This document shows positions 1 to 8,630 of a stretch of 64,000 nucleotides of DNA, one piece after another. Location: assembly GCA_016841645.1 (NCBI GenBank), contig JAENYS010000008.1:42455-106454 (forward strand). Reading direction: 5' to 3'. The translations under genes and the position numbers were made by a program. Source of the DNA: Desulfoscipio geothermicus (GTDB lineage Bacteria; Bacillota; Desulfotomaculia; Desulfotomaculales; Desulfallaceae). The notes under the pieces are model-generated. The model saw only the letters and a list, made by a program, of their open reading frames with translations, was not told where the DNA came from and searched no databases. Every line of letters starts with the position of its first letter. Position 1 is the first letter of the stretch.

Positions 1-1133
1 CATAAAGGGTTAAAGTCGTTCGAGGTATGATTAAAAACCTGGTCCATGAGAACGGCAAGACCGTGCAGGTGTGCTTCATTAATCATTTCTCTAAAATCAT
101 CAGGGGTACCAAAGTCCTTTTCCACGGCCATGAAAGTGCATGGCTCATAACCAAGTCCTTTCTTCATTGGAACTTCAGCCGTAGGCATCAGTGCCAGCGC
201 GGTTATACCAAGCTTATCAAAATATCCGTCCTTGATACGGCGGGTAACCCCCTTAAATGTTCCCTGCATATCTTCGGGCATTTCGGGATCGTTATCAGTA
301 AAACCGTATACATTCAATTCATAAAGAATTAAGTCCTTAATATCCGGAGTTCTCCAGTCCTGATCGGTCCATATAAACTTTGTCGGATCTACTACCACAG
401 CATTGCGATATTTATAATCATCGCTAAACAGCCTGGTATAAGGGTCTGTTACATATCGTTCATTCTCAAGGGTGCCACCCTGTAAATAGAACTTATACTC
501 AATGGGAAATTTTTTTTCAGATTTAATTTTTGCCAACCAGATATTGGGTTGATAGTAAAAACCCTGATAGAGCTCCATTGGAATAAATTTATCCGGCTGC
601 GGTAGAGGATGAGCAGGACACTGCCAGTCGTTAAAATTTCCAACCAGGTAGACACTTGCCGCACGAGGATGAAAAAAACCGAAAACTACAGTCCCGTCAG
701 CCAAAGTATTCGCTCCCAGCATTGAGGTCATACCAAGACCGGAAACGTCGGTGTCGGGAAGATAAAAATTTTCTTTTGGAACAAGGTGGCTGATTTTACG
801 GTAATAATCTTTAATATTACCCACGGGAGATACCGGACGAACATTATATAAATTGTGCCTGTCAGCCATGGACCAGATTTCTTCACCCAGATGGGCGTGA
901 AATGTCCTGTTAAATTTGTCCTCTTCCCATGGAACGTCCTCCCCTTGGCCATCCTTAAATATAAAGTTGAAACTGCTACGGTTATAGGACAGGTCATAAT
1001 AAACCCCAAAATCATCACTGCCGCTGGGAGCCACTTCCCTTTCCAGAGTAGCCCCGTCACTTACCCACACCCACATGACCGGCTCCAAAAAACCGTTTTT
1101 GTTGTCGTAGTGAATTTTAACCCTATGATGCAT
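1..1133 (-). CDS. GH13 alpha-amylase/branching-type glucanase, 5' part (runs off window)
   Basis: This reading frame is open from an ATG at 1133 to the left edge, giving about 377 residues; the gene continues outside the window. A GGGGAGG ribosome site lies 5 nt before the ATG. Residues 1-100 look like a starch-binding beta-sandwich. Residues about 150-245 resemble a CBM48/E-set module (VYLVGNFNDW, then YKFYLQGG and DPYTRLF). The GH13 barrel starts near residue 265 (LILYELNVYGFT), and conserved region I appears as VLMDQVFNHT near the edge. The enzyme should act on alpha-1,4/1,6-glucans such as glycogen or starch. No signal peptide is seen, so a cytoplasmic role is likely. Catalytic regions II-IV lie off the window, so amylase, pullulanase and branching enzyme cannot be told apart. 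Confidence 0.85.
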   Translation of the reverse strand, partial: MHHRVKIHYDNKNGFLEPVMWVWVSDGATLEREVAPSGSDDFGVYYDLSYNRSSFNFIFKDGQGEDVPWEEDKFNRTFHAHLGEEIWSMADRHNLYNVRPVSPVGNIKDYYRKISHLVPKENFYLPDTDVSGLGMTSMLGANTLADGTVVFGFFHPRAASVYLVGNFNDWQCPAHPLPQPDKFIPMELYQGFYYQPNIWLAKIKSEKKFPIEYKFYLQGGTLENERYVTDPYTRLFSDDYKYRNAVVVDPTKFIWTDQDWRTPDIKDLILYELNVYGFTDNDPEMPEDMQGTFKGVTRRIKDGYFDKLGITALALMPTAEVPMKKGLGYEPCTFMAVEKDFGTPDDFREMINEAHLHGLAVLMDQVFNHTSNDFNPL

Positions 1134-1337
1134 AGCAACCTCCCCAAGATTTTTATGGTATATATTTTTTGCTATTTTGCAACCTCTATACATCTTGGTA
1201 TAATTCGTTAACTTAACTTTGAAAAGGACAGGAAATTTTGGCCATTCAGCCCGTATCATAATTAATTGTAAATATTTGCATTTCTAATTTTTTTCATGCA
1301 CCGGCCGTCTGCCGGGGAACATAATTAATAAAAGGGG

Positions 1338-1568
1338 ATGTTTTGCTTAATGGATACTGCCTGTGTATTATGCAATTCTATGGAAAGACTGTTCCCCAAA
1401 TGTTCCTGCGGACAAACCATGCTCGATTCAGGCCCGGCAACAGATTACGCAGGTCCGTATAGCCCTTATTACAATCTAAGCTTTGAGGATGACTACTGCC
1501 ATCATCTTTTTACCTGCCCGGTATGTGGAGAAGACCAAGTAATTTCCGTGCCGCTGCGTAGAGTTTAG
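1338..1568 (+). CDS. Small cysteine-rich (zinc-ribbon-like) protein
   Basis: A protein of 72-76 residues with seven cysteines. They include CVLC near the N-terminus, a CSC pair and a C-terminal CPVC, a spacing that suggests metal binding. No family is recognised. The start is uncertain: ATG 1338 sits directly on the AAAGGGG ribosome site, while the in-frame ATG at 1350 is 12 nt away from it and may be the real one. It stands alone, with no close neighbour on the same strand. Confidence 0.5.
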   Translation: MFCLMDTACVLCNSMERLFPKCSCGQTMLDSGPATDYAGPYSPYYNLSFEDDYCHHLFTCPVCGEDQVISVPLRRV

Positions 1569-1689
1569 CTATACAATAAAATTCCCGCCGGTTACTACAA
1601 CATACCAACGGGAGATGATCTTTGCCTTTCACCATAAAACCTTTACGGCATATTATAAAATATATATTGGGTGAAAGGAGGCCATATAA

Positions 1690-1917
1690 TTGTCTAATAA
1701 TGCAAATCCTTTTTCGTTGTTTTTAATACTTATTTTGCTGATCCTAAGTACCGATAACCAGGCAGAAGTCAAACTTGGATATGTCAGAGGATTAATCGAC
1801 CAAACATCGCGTTCTTTAGGCACCCTCCGGGAAGGGATTACAGCCTTGAACACAAGCTTTGATCATGCACGCGCCATGTTCATAAGCTTAGATAACGAGC
1901 CCGGTAATCCTAAATAA
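1690..1917 (+). CDS. Small membrane protein with YjcZ-like hydrophobic start
   Basis: A 75-residue protein starting at TTG 1690, 8 nt after a strong GAAAGGAGG site. Residues 6-20 form one hydrophobic segment (FSLFLILILLIL) like the core of the YjcZ-type sporulation peptides found at 7.3-9.2 kb here. A polar, partly helical tail of about 50 residues follows. Its function is unknown; a spore-layer or membrane micro-protein is an inference from that resemblance. Its stop lies one base before the convergent ferredoxin gene's last base. Confidence 0.55.
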   Translation: MSNNANPFSLFLILILLILSTDNQAEVKLGYVRGLIDQTSRSLGTLREGITALNTSFDHARAMFISLDNEPGNPK

Positions 1918-1918
1918 C

Positions 1919-2296
1919 TTAACCGTGAATCAGGACCGGCAGGCATTTAGTGCACACCCAAAGACTTTGACCCTTTTTACGGCATGGCAAAACAGTCACT
2001 TCATTTTCAGTTTTACCGCAGTTAAAGCAGGCCTGGGGAATATATGACCCCGGGTTTTGTTTTACATGCATTTCCACCGCATGCTCATCAAAATCGGCCG
2101 CTTCCCGTGTCTCCACGGTTAATGCGCCCTGGGGGCAGACTCCGATGCAAAAACCGGCCCCGTCACATAACTCCTCTCGTTTAACCCTGGCCTTACCGTT
2201 TTCAATGGTAATGGCACCTTCCACACATGGGCTTACGCATTGCCCACAACCGTTGCACTTCTCCTCGTCTATTTTAACAATTTGTCTTTCAGCCAT
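1919..2296 (-). CDS. Ferredoxin-like 4Fe-4S protein with C-terminal zinc ribbon
   Basis: A protein of about 125 residues; ATG 2296 is preferred because GAGGTG lies 8 nt upstream, while ATG 2302 and GTG 2305 overlap that site. The first cluster motif is complete (CNGCGQCVSPC). The second reads CDGAGFCIGVC, so the usual second cysteine is alanine and this site may bind a 3Fe or otherwise altered cluster. The C-terminal third has CFNC and CTKC pairs, probably a zinc ribbon. It is likely a small electron carrier or a subunit of an anaerobic redox complex. No partner gene is adjacent. Confidence 0.8.
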   Translation of the reverse strand: MAERQIVKIDEEKCNGCGQCVSPCVEGAITIENGKARVKREELCDGAGFCIGVCPQGALTVETREAADFDEHAVEMHVKQNPGSYIPQACFNCGKTENEVTVLPCRKKGQSLWVCTKCLPVLIHG

Positions 2297-2482
2297 GTCC
2301 ATCACCTCGTTTTTTTACTATATACAATATACATGTCATTAATATACCCCTAAAGGCCACTGATTTAATTTATATAGCTAGCACTTTTGATGTGAGATTA
2401 ATCACAAATATTATATACAACAGGTTTAATGAAGTGATTTATCCGGCAAATATATTATTAGCACATATCAGTGGAGCAAAAA

Positions 2483-3874
2483 ATGACTAATCTAAAAAAA
2501 TTAGAAATACTTATAAGTCTTTTGCTTGCCATAGCAGGCGCTATACTGTTAATCAGCCTGTTCGGACGTATTCAATTTAATATTGAGGCGCTACAATTTC
2601 GCGTGGCGGTTCAAATTAACGAAAAAGGTTGCACCGAAGTTGAAATACCACCTTTGGGTACCGTGCGGGCACATACCCACACTACACCGCTGCTTATATC
2701 CTTCCGGCTGGAAAATATCGACCTGCAATTAACCCAGAAGTTTCTAAGTAACACCACCGAGCGCAACAAAGTTATTCAGCATAGCAAAACTGTGCTACGT
2801 CAGGTGGCCATTATATTTATTGTTAAACTACTAGGGCTGGCTGTGCTTGGCGGAGTACTGGGCGTTTTCCTCACCCGCAAGGGGAGCTTGAAAAAATATT
2901 TAACCGGCTCAATGATCGCTGTGTTGCTGACAGGCGCTTTATTGGCGGCAACTTACTTCTCTTACGATATCCGTGCTTTTCACAACCCGCAATACTCCGG
3001 CGTACTGCGTATGGCTCCGTGGATGGTTAGCCTGGCCCAGGAAACTTTCGGCAAGATTGAGACTTTGGGAGAAAACCTGGAAACTATAGCTAAAAACCTT
3101 AATCAAATCTATGAAAGACTGGATAATCTTCAACCGCTTGGCGAAACTACAGAGGAGTTTAAAATATTGCATATATCCGATTTACATAATAACCCGGCGG
3201 GCATGGATTTTGTACTGCAGGTAGCCAACCTGTTTGATGCGGATATAATCATTGATACTGGGGATATCACTGATTTTGGCACACCGTTGGAAACACTACT
3301 GCTTGAACAATTAAACCATATTGATTTACCTTACTTTTTCATTGCGGGCAATCACGATGCACCGGCTATTATAGATAAAATGAATCAAATCCCTAACGTA
3401 ACCGTGATTAACGGTTTAGCAGAAAAAAATGGGCTGTATTTTTACGGCGTACCCGACCCATCTTCAACTGGTAATACCGTGCTACCGCCTGATTTGAGTA
3501 CTATTCCCAGACTGACTCAGCAAGTTATTGATAGAATAGATCAAATTACGCCGGGAGTGGATATAGCACTGCTGCATAATGATAAAATGGCTAACGCACT
3601 GGCCGGCCATGTGCCGGTAATACTATTCGGTCACAATCACCGGATGGCAATAACAAAACAAGAGGGCAGTATTTTAATCAATGCCGGCACCTCCGGCGCG
3701 GCAGGTTTGCGAGGACTGCAGACCTCGCAAACAACTTACTCCGTAGTACTGTTGCATTTTCGTCCCGATGAAACAGGCAAAGGACGCCTGGTGGCGGCGG
3801 ATGCCATTTCAGTAAGTAACCTGGAACAAAGTTTTACTCTAGACCGAAGAAGGTTTGATCTCCAAGATGAATAA
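2483..3874 (+). CDS. Membrane-anchored metallophosphoesterase
   Basis: A 463-residue protein. ATG 2483 is chosen because GGAG lies 6 nt upstream; the GTG at 2471 overlaps that site. There is a TM segment near residues 8-27, and two more near 110-160. A calcineurin-like phosphoesterase domain covers about 230-410, with all the usual metal motifs: HISDLH, DTGDITD, AGNHD, ALLHND and FGHNH. The N-terminal part between the membrane segments probably faces outward. The substrate is unknown; such proteins hydrolyse phosphomono- or diesters, sometimes lipid-linked. It stands alone on the plus strand. Confidence 0.8.
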   Translation: MTNLKKLEILISLLLAIAGAILLISLFGRIQFNIEALQFRVAVQINEKGCTEVEIPPLGTVRAHTHTTPLLISFRLENIDLQLTQKFLSNTTERNKVIQHSKTVLRQVAIIFIVKLLGLAVLGGVLGVFLTRKGSLKKYLTGSMIAVLLTGALLAATYFSYDIRAFHNPQYSGVLRMAPWMVSLAQETFGKIETLGENLETIAKNLNQIYERLDNLQPLGETTEEFKILHISDLHNNPAGMDFVLQVANLFDADIIIDTGDITDFGTPLETLLLEQLNHIDLPYFFIAGNHDAPAIIDKMNQIPNVTVINGLAEKNGLYFYGVPDPSSTGNTVLPPDLSTIPRLTQQVIDRIDQITPGVDIALLHNDKMANALAGHVPVILFGHNHRMAITKQEGSILINAGTSGAAGLRGLQTSQTTYSVVLLHFRPDETGKGRLVAADAISVSNLEQSFTLDRRRFDLQDE

Positions 3875-4062
3875 CTTCGCCTTGGTAGTCTCTAATTTTT
3901 TATTTTCATGCAGGTTTTTTTGATTTAAGCCAGAAATAATTTACTGCCGGTAATACGAATCTTATTATAACAAACAACCTGATGCCAAACCTCCCTTCGG
4001 ATTAACCACTGAACCCATATTGCCCGGGGAGCGGCATCACACCTTGGAAGGAGAGTGGATTT

Positions 4063-5247
4063 ATGCCCATTGCGCAAAAAATAGAAAGTTCCCTGGCTAA
4101 TTCATCCTGGATCCGCAAAATGTTTGAAGAAGGAGAGAAACTACGCAAAATCTATGGAGCAGACAAGGTATATGATTTAACCCTGGGCAATCCCGACGTA
4201 GAGCCGCCCGAGGAATTCAACCGGGAGTTGCAGAAGATCGCCGCCAACCCCATACCGGGCATGCACAGGTACATGAGCAACGCCGGTTATGATGAAACTA
4301 GGCAAGCCATTGCCGGTGTGCTGGCTGAGGAAAGCGGCCGGCCCGTAACGGCGGGCCATATTGTCATGACCTGCGGGGCCGGCGGCGGGCTCAACGTGGT
4401 TTTAAAAACGTTGCTCAACCCCGGCGAGGAAGTAATCGTCACAACCCCTTATTTCGTAGAATACGGCTTCTATGCAGAAAACCATGGTGGTAAAATACGG
4501 AAAGTGCCCACTTCGGCAGGTTTCCAACTGGACCCGGCAGCAGTGGTTAACGCTATCGGACCCCAAACCCGGGCCATAATTATCAATTCACCCAATAACC
4601 CCTCCGGTGCAGTTTACCCGGCAGAAACACTGGCCAGCCTGGGCCGGCTGCTGGAAGAAAAAGAAAAGGAGCTCGGCATATCCGTATATGTAATCTCAGA
4701 CGAACCCTACGCCAAAATTGTTTATGACGGCGTTACTGTGCCCAATGTGTTTAAGTATATTAAGAACTCATTAATAGTAACCTCTCATAGTAAGGATTTG
4801 GCGCTGCCCGGTGAACGCATCGGCTACGTCGCCATAAACCCGGACATTACTGATTGCGAGCATATTTTTAACGGGTTACTATTTTGCAATCGCACTCTGG
4901 GTTTTGTCAACGCCCCAGCATTAATGCAGAGATTGGTGACAACGCTGCAGCGGGTAAAAATAAATGTAGATAACTACCGGGAAAAAAGAGATTTTCTTTA
5001 TAAACACCTCACCGAGCTGGGATTTGAAGTAACCAAGCCAATGGGCGCGTTTTATTTCTTTCCCCGCTGCTTGATTGATGACGATGTAGAGTTTGTAAGC
5101 CGGGCACAAAAATATAATCTGCTGCTGGTACCCGGCAGCGGATTCGGACTACCGGGCTATTTCAGAATTTCTTACTGCATGGACATGCAAATAATCCGCA
5201 ACTCTATACCCGCTTTCACCGAATTGGCCAGAGAATTTCATCTATAG
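4063..5247 (+). CDS. PLP-dependent class I/II aminotransferase
   Basis: A 394-residue protein with an AAGGAGAG site 8 nt before the ATG. It has the fold-type I aminotransferase motifs: INSPNNPSG, ISDEPYAKIVYDG (the aspartate that contacts the PLP ring nitrogen) and SHSKDLALPGERIGY, which contains the Schiff-base lysine. Length matches the aspartate/aromatic aminotransferase family. It should move an amino group between an amino acid and a 2-oxo acid; the substrate cannot be read from the sequence. It appears monocistronic and ends in a strong terminator. Confidence 0.88.
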   Translation: MPIAQKIESSLANSSWIRKMFEEGEKLRKIYGADKVYDLTLGNPDVEPPEEFNRELQKIAANPIPGMHRYMSNAGYDETRQAIAGVLAEESGRPVTAGHIVMTCGAGGGLNVVLKTLLNPGEEVIVTTPYFVEYGFYAENHGGKIRKVPTSAGFQLDPAAVVNAIGPQTRAIIINSPNNPSGAVYPAETLASLGRLLEEKEKELGISVYVISDEPYAKIVYDGVTVPNVFKYIKNSLIVTSHSKDLALPGERIGYVAINPDITDCEHIFNGLLFCNRTLGFVNAPALMQRLVTTLQRVKINVDNYREKRDFLYKHLTELGFEVTKPMGAFYFFPRCLIDDDVEFVSRAQKYNLLLVPGSGFGLPGYFRISYCMDMQIIRNSIPAFTELAREFHL

Positions 5248-5283
5248 CCGGCTTAAGGCGACAAAACATAATCTACTCAACAG

Positions 5284-5328
5284 AAAAATGGGGGATATCT
5301 TTCTTATATAAAGATATCCCCCATTTTA
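5284..5328 (+). terminator. Rho-independent terminator after the aminotransferase gene
   Basis: A perfect inverted repeat of about 18 bp (AAAATGGGGGATATCTTT and its complement) with a 7-nt loop. The downstream arm ends in TTTT. It lies 37 nt after the aminotransferase stop codon. Confidence 0.85.
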
Positions 5329-5417
5329 TACGCAGTTGCAATAATTCAAATGCTATTATTAAACCTGAACATTTATGTGCTCCCCACTAAAAAAAGACAT
5401 AAGTACTAGTACCCTAT

Positions 5418-5440
5418 GTTATAATATATCATATCATAAC
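5418..5440. promoter_or_regulatory. Inverted repeat overlapping a TATAAT box (candidate operator)
   Basis: Arms GTTATAATAT and ATATCATAAC (9 of 10 matching), 3-nt spacer. The left arm contains TATAAT (5420-5425), a possible -10 box for the gene at 5529. No convincing -35 box is seen. The placement suggests repressor control of that gene. Confidence 0.35.
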
Positions 5441-5528
5441 ACCGGTATGCTAATCAGGAACTATTTACGGCAGGCACAATTACCTAACCCGCTGCCGCAC
5501 CGGTGCATGTGGGAGGTTATAACTGAAT

Positions 5529-6374
5529 ATGCAATGGTACATTGAGGACGCAGGAGGCGGGTGCAGGTCATTCTCCGAAGTACTGGTACTGGTCAGCGAA
5601 ACCCCCCGGCTCATCTATAAAAGTTTTTTACCGCTAACCTGGGACAATAAGCTTAGCCTGGAAGAAATGGCCCGCCGGAAGGTACTGGAAATGATGCAAC
5701 AAGCGGGTGTCAAACAAGATGACTACTTGTACGTCTGTTCCGGTAATATTTTTTTCGGATTGCATAAATGGCTCACTGAAAACGGCTACCACTGGGAAAC
5801 CGCAAAAATGGACGGCCTGGCCCATGAAGTAGCCGAGCACACTTTTCAACAACAAATTATATCGGCCGGCTTTCCAGCAGAAATTCGGCTTGAAGAACGC
5901 AACTACCGGGATTATTACCGGCAAGTTGATGCCTGGATCAAAGAGGACCCCGCCCGTACCCTATATATAAAAGATATAAAAGTACGTTGTAAACCGGCCA
6001 GACTTCGCTACACATTAAAGGGCAATGCCGGCGGCACCCGCATCTGTTCCCGGTGCCGCAAAAAAATACTGCCTTATAGCCCCATAGTTCAGTATCGTTT
6101 TAGGGATTTCGGCAAAAAAAAGAGTCATTATTACCACCCCGCTTGTTCACCGGTCAAACCGCACAAAAATAAGCTACAACAGGCGCACGTTTACTGGCAG
6201 GGTGAAGTGCTGCATGGTGTAATTTTACCAGCCAGAGAAACTCTCCCCTGCAGAGTTTGCGATCAGGAAGTCCCTACCGGTACCAAGGCATTACACGCCC
6301 GCAAGGACAAGGAACTTATTTTTGGCCACCCGAATTGTTTTAATCATCTAAAGGATGATGCTAACACTCTATAA
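5529..6374 (+). CDS. Uncharacterised protein with two PARP-like CCHC zinc modules
   Basis: A 281-residue protein; GGGAGG lies about 12 nt before ATG. No whole-length family is recognised. The first ~115 residues begin WYIEDAGGG and alternate strands and helices in a way that recalls RNase H-like folds, which is only a guess. From residue 170 there are two similar modules: CSRC, 26 residues, HPAC; then CRVC, 22 residues, HPNC. The C-x2-C-x(22-26)-H-x2-C spacing matches PARP-type DNA-nick-binding zinc fingers. A nucleic-acid-binding role is inferred. Its 3' end overlaps the convergent metallophosphoesterase gene by 14 bp. A palindrome over its likely promoter suggests regulation. Confidence 0.7.
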   Translation: MQWYIEDAGGGCRSFSEVLVLVSETPRLIYKSFLPLTWDNKLSLEEMARRKVLEMMQQAGVKQDDYLYVCSGNIFFGLHKWLTENGYHWETAKMDGLAHEVAEHTFQQQIISAGFPAEIRLEERNYRDYYRQVDAWIKEDPARTLYIKDIKVRCKPARLRYTLKGNAGGTRICSRCRKKILPYSPIVQYRFRDFGKKKSHYYHPACSPVKPHKNKLQQAHVYWQGEVLHGVILPARETLPCRVCDQEVPTGTKALHARKDKELIFGHPNCFNHLKDDANTL

Positions 6375-7083
6375 TCAACCGGGGCGTAAAATTAAGATAA
6401 TCAGCACTGGTTAAATGAAAATTTATGCCCCAAGCCCTGTTGGGCAACCTGTAACGGCAGGCATTGGAATGTATATGCCCGTATACTACTGTTTCCACCT
6501 CATATTTTTTAAACAGTTCTATAAAACCGGAGTAATCATGTTTTTCATTGGTAGGCATATAATGCATCATCACCAATCTAGGCCCAGTTTGGGCGCTTTG
6601 CAATGAATTTTCCAGCCGGATTAGTTCCCGGCGATAAATTTTTTCGTCCTCTTGTTTAAAGTAAGTGCTATTGGGGCAAAGCCAACCACGGGTGCCACAA
6701 ATATTAACGCCATCTAGTTTAACATGATCGTTTTGAATTAATTGCACATTGGAGGGCACCGCTTCCCTGGCCCGGGAAATACTCTGCCACCAGTAATCGT
6801 GGTTACCCTGGACACAAACCAAGCGTCCTGGCAACAATCCCAGGTAATTTAAATCCGGGCGGGCATCATCAAGCCGCATAGCCCAGGATATATCCCCAGA
6901 CACCAGCACTATATCCCGCTCTTGAACCACCCGGTGCCAATTTTCATAAATCCTGCGGGCATGATTATGCCAAGTTTGGTCCAAATCCTCCATAGGCTTA
7001 TACTCCAGGTTTTCTTCCCAATTCACCACGTTCAATAAACCTGAAAAAGATAGGTGCAAATCTGCAATGGCAAATATACTCAA
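6361..7083 (-). CDS. Cytoplasmic calcineurin-like metallophosphoesterase
   Basis: A 240-residue protein starting at TTG 7083, with GGGAGG about 10 nt upstream. The metal motifs are complete: ADLHLSF, VSGDISWAM, QGNHDYWW, MMHYMPT and YGHIHSNA. There is no signal peptide or TM segment, so it is soluble. It resembles the short bacterial phosphohydrolases of the Metallophos family (COG1768-like), whose substrates are unknown. It overlaps the gene at 5529-6374 tail to tail. Confidence 0.8.
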   Translation of the reverse strand: MSIFAIADLHLSFSGLLNVVNWEENLEYKPMEDLDQTWHNHARRIYENWHRVVQERDIVLVSGDISWAMRLDDARPDLNYLGLLPGRLVCVQGNHDYWWQSISRAREAVPSNVQLIQNDHVKLDGVNICGTRGWLCPNSTYFKQEDEKIYRRELIRLENSLQSAQTGPRLVMMHYMPTNEKHDYSGFIELFKKYEVETVVYGHIHSNACRYRLPNRAWGINFHLTSADYLNFTPRLIIEC

Positions 7084-7266
7084 ATAATTTTATCCTCCCG
7101 TACTTAATCCCGGTAAAAATATAATCTGATGAGGACATGACGATTATTATTTTCGCCTGTCAGGATATTTATTCCTGCATCAGTAATTATCGTAACATAG
7201 AAAACCCCTTCTGCAAAAAACAGAAGAGGTTTTCATTACGAGAGATGTTGATTTTTAACTTGGTTT

Positions 7267-7371
7267 TTATGCAGCACATCCTATGAAGCCTATGCCAAAC
7301 ACTAACAGTATCAGCACTAAAAAAAGAATAAAACTCCCATCAAAATAAGGCGTTCCAGCAACACCGGACAT
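7267..7371 (-). CDS. YjcZ-type sporulation micro-protein
   Basis: A 34-residue protein with a perfect AAGGAGGAG site before ATG 7371. It has a short polar start (MSGVAGTPYFDG), then one hydrophobic helix (FILFLVLILLVFGIGF), ending GCAA. This is the pattern of the YjcZ family, whose members are single-pass membrane peptides made during sporulation in Bacillus and Clostridia. Two close homologues lie at 8917 and 9079. Confidence 0.8.
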   Translation of the reverse strand: MSGVAGTPYFDGSFILFLVLILLVFGIGFIGCAA

Positions 7372-7512
7372 TTAGACTCCTCCTTCGTTTTTTTAAATTT
7401 TACGATAACATAGTATTTAACCGGTTATAAAAGTGTTACACCTTATAAAAGTAGCCATATATTTCTTAGATCACCCTTACGCAGGATTGTATTTCAAGAA
7501 TGCATCCCCCAA

Positions 7513-8559
7513 TCAACCCAGCTCCCGCTGATAGACCCTGAATAGCTTTATAAGTTGGCCGCCAAATAGAGGCATGATAATTTTCCTTTTAACAGTATTG
7601 TTACTTTCGGCTACCTGGGAAGCTTCCCCCTCAGTATAACCATGCTTTTTGCACCAAGTATAGAAACTACTCAATACTTTCCAATGGATACCTTTATGCC
7701 TGAATTCAGGAACCATACCACCAATGGCCAGTCTTATTATCCCACCGTCATCTCCCCGGCCAGGCTTTTTATAAGGAATGGATAAAAACATACCCGCCGG
7801 CTGGCCGGCTACCTCGATAATCATAAACAAATCCGGTGGAACCTGCCCTACCAGACTCATCAAAAACCCCTGAGTATCCGCCAGTGACATTGGTATAAAG
7901 CCCCAGATTCCCGCCATGGCCTTGTTGTTAATTTCCTGGATAACCTTAGCTTCACGGGCATCTAAATAATTTACTTTTCGAATAACTATACCGGCTTGCT
8001 CCTCCGACCGGGTCAGTTCTTTGGGAAGCTCATCGGGCAGTGCCCATTTAAAGCATTCAAGATCATGTATTTTCTCATGCCCGGCACTCTCTACCAGCTT
8101 TTGATAATAAGGGGGGTTATAAGGTATCTCCATTTGCGGTTCATATTCAAAACCCTTAATCATCAAACCAACCTGCTGGTTGGTATTTAAAGTAGCGGGA
8201 CCAATCATTACTGTTTTACCCTGTTCTTTTAGCCAACCGGCTGCTGCATCAAAAAGGGCGGTAGCGGCATCATTATTATCTACGCATTCAAAACAACCCC
8301 AGAACCCTTCTTCCGGCCGAGGGTTTAACTTATCAATAGACGCTGTTATTCGCCCTACCGGCTGTCCATTCTCAAAAGCCACAAAATTAGCAAACTGTAA
8401 ATGCCTTAATAACGGATTAACCAGGGGTACAAAACGCATACCGGTAGCATATTTATTTGCAGAAGGCGGCACAGCCCCTTGCTTGTAAACTAGAGCGGGC
8501 ACCGACAGAAAGGACAACATCGTGGAATGATTATGGACTCTGGTAATATTAACTGTCAT
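7513..8559 (-). CDS. GNAT-like N-acetyltransferase family protein (YghO-type)
   Basis: A 348-residue protein starting at ATG 8559, with AAGGAGAG upstream. The middle (about residues 40-175) and C-terminal half (190-330) look like two GNAT-type halves, for example EGFWGCFECVDNN, VMIGPATLNTN and GMVPEFRHKGI. It resembles the E. coli YghO-like group, which is uncharacterised. The substrate is unknown. Its start codon overlaps the stop of a truncated YjcZ-type reading frame (ATGA), so its translation may be coupled to that frame. Confidence 0.65.
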   Translation of the reverse strand: MTVNITRVHNHSTMLSFLSVPALVYKQGAVPPSANKYATGMRFVPLVNPLLRHLQFANFVAFENGQPVGRITASIDKLNPRPEEGFWGCFECVDNNDAATALFDAAAGWLKEQGKTVMIGPATLNTNQQVGLMIKGFEYEPQMEIPYNPPYYQKLVESAGHEKIHDLECFKWALPDELPKELTRSEEQAGIVIRKVNYLDAREAKVIQEINNKAMAGIWGFIPMSLADTQGFLMSLVGQVPPDLFMIIEVAGQPAGMFLSIPYKKPGRGDDGGIIRLAIGGMVPEFRHKGIHWKVLSSFYTWCKKHGYTEGEASQVAESNNTVKRKIIMPLFGGQLIKLFRVYQRELG

Positions 8560-8630
8560 AATTGTCTCTCCTTTTTCAATATCAGGGAAAGAATAAAGCC
8601 ACCTTTGAAATTAGTTCCGCCGTATGCCAT
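8556..8630 (-). pseudogene. Truncated YjcZ-type micro-protein serving as leader of the GNAT gene
   Basis: A 24-codon frame with a strong AGGAGG site. It begins MAYGGTNFKGGFILSLI, matching the N-terminus of the intact copy at 9079-9186 (MAYGGTSSSFILFLI). After about 17 residues the homology stops, and the frame runs through the ribosome site of the GNAT gene (KKERQL) to a TGA that overlaps the next ATG. It looks like a YjcZ gene whose second half was deleted, placing its start signals in front of the GNAT gene. Confidence 0.55.

Noticed and set aside
728..1060. 110-codon minus-strand frame at the left edge
   Set aside because: It is out of frame with the GH13 gene, which explains the region.
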